DNA of 64,000 nt from Primulina eburnea. Its lineage: Eukaryota > Streptophyta > Magnoliopsida > Lamiales > Gesneriaceae. Both the position numbers and the translations under genes were made by a program. The notes under the pieces are model-generated. The model searched no databases. It saw nothing but the letters and a program-made list of their open reading frames with translations, and was not told the DNA's origin. The number at the start of each line of letters is the position of its first letter. The stretch's first letter is position 1. This document shows, in pieces, positions 58,945 to 64,000 of the stretch. Location of the stretch: NCBI RefSeq assembly GCF_022965805.1, contig NC_133108.1, forward strand, positions 24,519,545-24,583,544, written 5' to 3'.

Positions 58945-59534
58945 AATGAACTATTGTTATCTAACATTGTTTTCATCTTACTTATTTACATGTCTCGTTT
59001 AATATTGAAGAAGATGAAGAGACTCAAGACAATTGAACCGTCTTTTGACTTACACAGACTGAGTTTTTTTACCCTTTCACTTAATTATATGCATTTATTA
59101 ATGGAGAATGTCGATTTGAAAAGTTAACTGAGAAGACAATAGTCGGTTGGTATTCAACTAAACTGACTGGATTCTCAACTGGTCATTCAACTGCTGATCT
59201 AACTGATCTTCTCCTATAAGTTAACTGATAAATCGAATAATATTCTATATTAAATGATATGACTGTTTGTCGAAACATGAATTGATGTCTTTCAATGAAT
59301 AGTATTTTGGAACGTGGACCCACATAATCCATTAATACTCTACACAGGTTTTTACCACACGAACACATGTTTTTAATTCAAATTTTCCTGGACTGACACA
59401 TGTCCAAAAATTTGAAGAGTCACCTACATTAGTACTATATCCGCTCCAATTCAGTTCTTCTCCTTACTCTTACTTCAAATTTACAGAGCAAGACAAATTC
59501 AAGCTTTCTTTCTCGCAGAAAAATATTCAATCAA

Positions 59535-62262
59535 ATGGCAAATCAAATCCCATCAAATGTCATGAATGCTATGGCAATCGATTTTGAATCAGTTATGACT
59601 GTAGCAGATGAAGCTGTGAAGAACATCTTCATAAAAATGGAAGAAGCCAAATTGATACAATTTTTGGGATTATCTTCCCAAGAAATATATGTCAAAGAAA
59701 TTTAGGAACTCTATGCCAACGGATGTCACTACAACTGGCAGTATCTCGCTACTATTAATGGTCAGCTGTTGATCATTGAGGAGGAGTTCTTCTGCAACCT
59801 TTTCCAACTGCCTCTTGATGGGCTAGTTAACCTTTCTGAAGTTAAAGCATCTGATGTTGAGGAGATGCAAACCATTTTATCTGCTGATGGTCGGAAAATC
59901 AAAGTTTCCGATCCTAAGAAGGAGCTGAAGCCAGAAGTGCAACTCCTGGCAGATATAGTAGCCAAAGGGCTTTTAGCAAAGGCTGGATCCTTTGCTGCAC
60001 TGACTCTTGGAAAGTTTCAGGCCATGACTGCAATTATGGTTGGACTGAAACTGAACTGGAAGAACTTGATTTTCAACATTCTGAGGAATATGTTTCAGTC
60101 GTCCAAGCAATCAAAAGGCTATGCAATGCATCTCAGCTATGTGCTGAAAGTAAAAGGGCTGGTGACTGATGATTCTGAAAATCATCAAAAATGAAAATAT
60201 TCAATGCCAAGAATGTCCAGCCACCGAAGCAAAAACTGGACTTATCTCTTGAGCAGTTCTTAAAGGTCAAGAAAGAGATTGGGACGTAGGAGGCTCCCAA
60301 ATCAGTTCAGAAAAAGAATACCCTTCAAAAAAAGACAATCAAGCGCAAACTGATTGTTATTGAAACTGATTCTAAGAGGACTCCATCTCCTAAAGTCATC
60401 AAGAAACAAAGAACCTTAAAGACTAAACCTGCTGCTGTAGTTCGGAACTGAAAGACTGATGCAGTCAGGGCCTCAACAGCCTATCAAGGCTATCCACTGA
60501 AAGTTGTTCCAACTGAACTCTCAACTGAGGATCAGTTGCCTCTATCTACCATTCTACCGAAGGTCACCGAATCTGGTGACAAGAAGAAACTTGTTGGAGT
60601 TAAGGCTCCATTGATCACTATTGCTGGCTACACTTCCCTACCTACTGCCAGACCTAAGAGGATAGTGATCAGAGAAAAGATTGATGCAACTACATTAGGG
60701 TTGAGCATTCCTTATGCCCTGACTGACTCTAAAGGCAAGGGAAAAATGCAAGAAGAGCCCAGGCCAACCAATGCCATCCAAATGCACATTGATCTCATTT
60801 GGCAAGAGATCAATGAATTTGCAGAGAACAAGCTCAAGGCCTACAATGAATGGGTGAAGTTCAGAACAGAAGTCTTTGCCAAACAGCTTCAGACGAAGTC
60901 TAAACTGAAGAAATTTATTGATCTGGAGACTGTTGTTATGAGGGTAGTCAAGGCTTCTACAATTGTTCAGGCTCTGGAGCGCAAGAATTATTTCTTCAAT
61001 CAGCTGAGAGCTAAGAAGCTACAAAAGATAGTTGCTGAACTGCTACTAACTATGATCCTACCAGTCTAACTGCATTCACTTAGACAGCTGTGCATAATCA
61101 ACTGGACTTGCATATTCTCTCTTTACAAATGGAAATCAAAAACTAGTAAACGGGTCAAGAAATGATCATTCCAGCGGCCTCCCAAGATTTATCATTAGAA
61201 GAGCCAGCTGAATAGTCAGTTCAAGAGCATCCAATGACACAACTGTTGAATCTGCCCGACAAGCAACTGCCCCTTCCACTTCAGTTGCTCAACCTATACC
61301 ATATTCAACTGCTGATCCAATGCCTTATTCTGAAGTTGAATTATCATTGGCCAATATTGATGAGGTCATCAAATCAGTAACTTCTGATATTCAGCTAGAA
61401 ACATCAAGATCAGTTGAAGATGTTGTCATGACTGAAGAACCAGTAGTTCAAGCTGTTTATTTTGAAGAACCAACCGAGAAGGCTATTTTTGACCAAACTG
61501 AAGAGCCAGTTCAGTCAGAAGTTGTGACTGAACAGGAAGTTTTGGAACCAACTGAAGAGGCTCAGCTGCACTCAGTCTCAACTGAAAAAGTGCCAGCTGA
61601 GTTCGTCAACCATCTGAAAAACCAGTTTTGGAACCAACTGAAGAACCTTCTACTACCTTTGTTCTTCCAACTATCTCTTCTCCTCCCCAGCTTCAACAAA
61701 AACTTACAACTGCAAATATTTCAGAAATAATGGTGCATGAAAATGAATAAAATGACGGTACAATGTCTTTAATCAACAGGAAATGGAGCATATTCCAGAA
61801 ACTTCCGGAGCCATGTCTCCTGGGATTTCAGACACTGATGCCCTATTTGAAGAACTTCAAACTGTTCAATCCAACCTCGTCAGTATGATGAATGCTATTT
61901 TTGCAATACAGTCAACTCAGCTTGCACACACTTTGAAGCTCAACTCCAAAAATGAGTTTACATCGAACAAGCTAAATCAAATCAATTAGAGTGTGACTTC
62001 TCTTTTTATCGAAATGGAAGAAATCAAGAAAGATAGACTGTCGACTGAATCTCATTTAAAAACTCAAGCATTAGTCTTCAGACGATTTGATTATCTGGAG
62101 AGTACATTCACTAAAAGGATTTATATGCTGCAGAACATTGTGATGAATGTTGTATCAGATATTGCAGCAGATGTTAGAACCTTATCAAAGAAAGTGGATG
62201 TGCTTGACAAAAAGGGGGAAATTGGTGAGACAGGAGAAGGAAAAGGGAAGAAGAAGATATGA
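59535..62262 (+). pseudogene. SIRE-C ORF3 (extra ORF, plant transposon-protein type), broken
   Basis: It starts MANQIPSNVMNAMAIDFESV. A stop TAG at 59703-59705 precedes the core 'ELYANG...NGQLLIIEEEFFCNLFQLPLDGL', resembling PF20167. The frame runs to 60194. Later pieces are 60536-61069 (basic, with 'ETVVMRVVKASTIVQALERK'), 61320-61730 (acidic, Glu/Val-rich 'EEPV' repeats), 61783-61989 and 61993-62262 (coiled coil ending 'LDKKGEIGETGEGKGKKKI'). The AAAAAGGGGGAAA near its end could serve as the purine tract. Function unknown; no membrane segment is seen, so an envelope role is not supported. Confidence 0.65.
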
Positions 62263-62298
62263 AGATCAACTGACTTCAGTTACTTGTTGAAAATTCTT

Positions 62299-62364
62299 TA
62301 TTCTTTGTACGAATCTGTACATAGATTAGATCATTATTTTCATTCTTTGTACGAATCTGTACAT
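62299..62364 (+). repeat. short direct repeat before the terminal LTR
   Basis: Two copies of CTTTGTACGAATCTGTACAT lie about 42 bp apart, the second abutting the LTR start. GTACA (62359-62363) is the predicted target duplication of the incoming element. Confidence 0.6.
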
Positions 62365-64000
62365 GTGAGCCCAAAATCAGTGCACGTAAATTCCTTGCAT
62401 TTATTTGACGGTTAAATCATTTATTTAAATTTAAAAGCTATTTTAATGATGCATTAATTATTTAAATGCTTAATTTTAAATTATTTAGGTTTATGTGATG
62501 CATGTTAAAATATTTCACGAGTTTCATGTTCAGGCGTTTATTCGATGCGAGATCGAGGAGAAGAGACCAGTGACGATGTTGGCAATTTTAAAATGTGGTA
62601 TTTTATTTTAAGTTAAGGATGGGGCATTTTAATAATTTATTTAGTTTTTAGCATTTTTAAAAAGTCTAATTTATTTATTTAGTAATTTTAGAATTTTAAA
62701 ACTTTTAAAGTCAGCATTGTGTATTTTATTTTGCTAATTAGAGATTTTATTATAGTTAAGAGAGATTTAGTATTTTAAATTAATTGCTAATTAATAATTA
62801 AGCAAATTTTACTCTCCCTAATTTACCAAACACACGCACACACACTCACACACAAATGAACGACATAACACACACATATTTTCAATTCAGTGTTTCATTA
62901 TTTTGAGAGGAGAAAACTAGGGTTTATAGCAATAGCAGCAGCTGCCCCTCCCTTTGATTATTTCCAACGAGTTTTTGTCATTTTCGTTGCAAGAAAATAG
63001 TGCCACGTTCGTCCCAGATCATCTCCCGCATCCTTCCCGCGTCGGTATCGTTGTTTCGGTATTTTTAATCATCAAAAGTCATGTATATTATTTCGTTTTT
63101 GCATCGATCTTGTCATAGTATAAATTTTGATGTATTTTGTATGAAATCCATGTGAATGTTGTGTAGAAGTTTGAGAAAATATGGTTGGATAAATTTTGAA
63201 ATGGTTTTTGGGTCACAAATCACGATTTTGATGTCATTTTTAATACTACGATTTTTCGATCGGTTTTCTGGAAAAACTTTCAACATATGAAACGTATAAA
63301 TTTTTGATACCTTCTATTTGACAGTAAATTTGAATTATTTAGATAAAATTTGAGTGAGTTATGATCGTTTTCGTGGAACTGCTCAAACTGCGTTTCTGAA
63401 AAATTATGACATTGTCGTGCTCTTGAAGTTTTATTGTTGCAGGCTTCGTTGAGGATCGACGGGCGATCGTTGCTGCATTTAGGTATGTTTAGCATGATGT
63501 TAGGTTTGTATTTGGTATGCTGGTTAGTGTCGATAAGAATTTGAATTCATTAGAAGTTGTAGGAAACGATTGGGTGTCAATTTCTGTGTTTATGAGATTG
63601 TATTGTGTTAGGATGGGTGTTGTTGTTTCGGGGTTTTTGTACAAGTTGTATCAATGTAGTAGCATCCTAGGACGGGTCTCGAGGTGTCGGTTCACAGTCC
63701 GTACAATCAAGTTTAGAATGTTAAGCAGCACATGTATTGAATTGTCGTTGGTTTACAATTTACGCAGGTACACGGACCCCTACACGGACCCTCACACGGG
63801 GTCGTGCCTTTGTTTCCTTCGAAGTGTCAGATTTGCGAGCCTACACAGACCCTGGCATGGGGTCTGTGCCCTTGTTTATTTCGGTATGTCTTTATCGAAC
63901 CTACACGGACCCGTAGCCGGACCTGGGCACGGGGTTCGTGTACTCCAGTTTTTGGGAAAAGTTATTGTTTGCATTGGTGTTCATGTCATGGTTTAGTACG
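62364..64000 (+). mobile_element. Gypsy-A-type LTR (5' end), runs off the window
   Basis: It begins TGTGAGCCCAAA and is colinear with the Gypsy-A LTR read on the minus strand: 'gcatttattt', then 'caggcg...cgatgcgagatcgagg', 'gacgatgttgg', 'ggatggggcattt', 'gccacgttcgtccc' and 'ggtatcgttgt'. It is clearly diverged. Plus orientation; the rest lies beyond 64000. No gene is called in it. Confidence 0.8.
63769..63955. repeat. GC-rich ACACGGACCC repeats in the terminal LTR
   Basis: Units starting near 63769, 63842 and 63902 carry ACACGGACCC and inverted GGGTCNGTGCC boxes. It is the counterpart of the 74-bp arrays of Gypsy-A, with less regular spacing. Confidence 0.7.

Larger units (their letters stand above)
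52619..62363 (+). mobile_element. SIRE-C: SIRE-like Copia element, decayed
   Basis: Order: 5' LTR (U3 mostly missing), PBS, gag, PR, INT, RT, RNase H, a 1.2-kb spacer with antisense ORF remnants, ORF3. The end is interrupted by the LTR beginning at 62364. Coding parts have about ten stops and frameshifts but keep most motifs. This copy serves as the colinear reference for SIRE-D. Confidence 0.85.

Noticed and set aside
59535..62262. Envelope-like protein label for ORF3
   Set aside because: No signal peptide, transmembrane helix or cleavage site is visible; kept as unknown.
63517..63996. 159-aa ORF at the window end
   Set aside because: Lies wholly in a retrotransposon LTR and runs through the GC-rich repeat.

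Overview
The window is plant nuclear DNA made almost entirely of nested transposable elements. I find no intact host gene, rRNA, tRNA or CRISPR array. The elements are LTR retrotransposons with tRNA-iMet-type primer sites (Copia, and Ty3/Gypsy chromovirus-like) plus a CACTA DNA transposon. From memory of similar protein families I would guess an asterid, perhaps Lamiales/Gesneriaceae; the sequence does not prove this.

Layout. (1) 1-647 is the 3' part of a SIRE-like Copia LTR (+). It cuts a CACTA transposase reading frame (648-805, -). That CACTA element ends at 4588. Its subterminal repeats contain a second, non-autonomous CACTA element (2648-4165) with a 16-bp TIR and a GTA duplication. (2) An old minus-strand SIRE-like Copia element ('SIRE-D') spans 4589 to about 50893 and has been split twice. 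ORF3 lies at 4730-7257, gag and pol at 25289-30424, and the LTR at 30485-30858 plus 50277-~50893. (3) Gypsy-A (7548-24495, -, TSD TATCC) sits in the SIRE-D spacer. Its left LTR carries a young Copia element (10070-16507, -, identical 145-bp LTRs, TSD GCTTT). (4) Gypsy-B (30859-50271, +, TSD CTATC) sits in the SIRE-D LTR. Its pol is interrupted by a gag-only non-autonomous element, 'TR-GAG' (37157-44999, -, TSD ACCAG, two 2022-bp LTRs). (5) 50894-51696 is another SIRE-like LTR (+), and 51697-52618 is unclassified. (6) 52619-62363 is a second SIRE-like element ('SIRE-C', +) with decayed gag, pol and ORF3. (7) 62364-64000 is the start of a Gypsy-A-type LTR running off the window.

Coding state. 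No element looks autonomous. The young Copia has intact catalytic motifs but two in-frame stops in pol. Gypsy-A has three stops in pol. Gypsy-B, SIRE-C, SIRE-D and TR-GAG are more decayed.

Most unusual points. Both SIRE-like copies carry, in the spacer between pol and ORF3, an antisense two-ORF unit with the same -1 frame relation; it has its own TATA box in SIRE-D. Gag and pol are separated by 179-214-nt intron-like gaps with GT/AG ends in Copia, Gypsy-A and Gypsy-B; two of the three junctions join in frame. A 7-bp-stem hairpin just upstream of the polypurine tract occurs in all three Gypsy-type elements, with two compensatory base-pair changes in TR-GAG. The CACTA region is a concentric, palindrome-rich structure.
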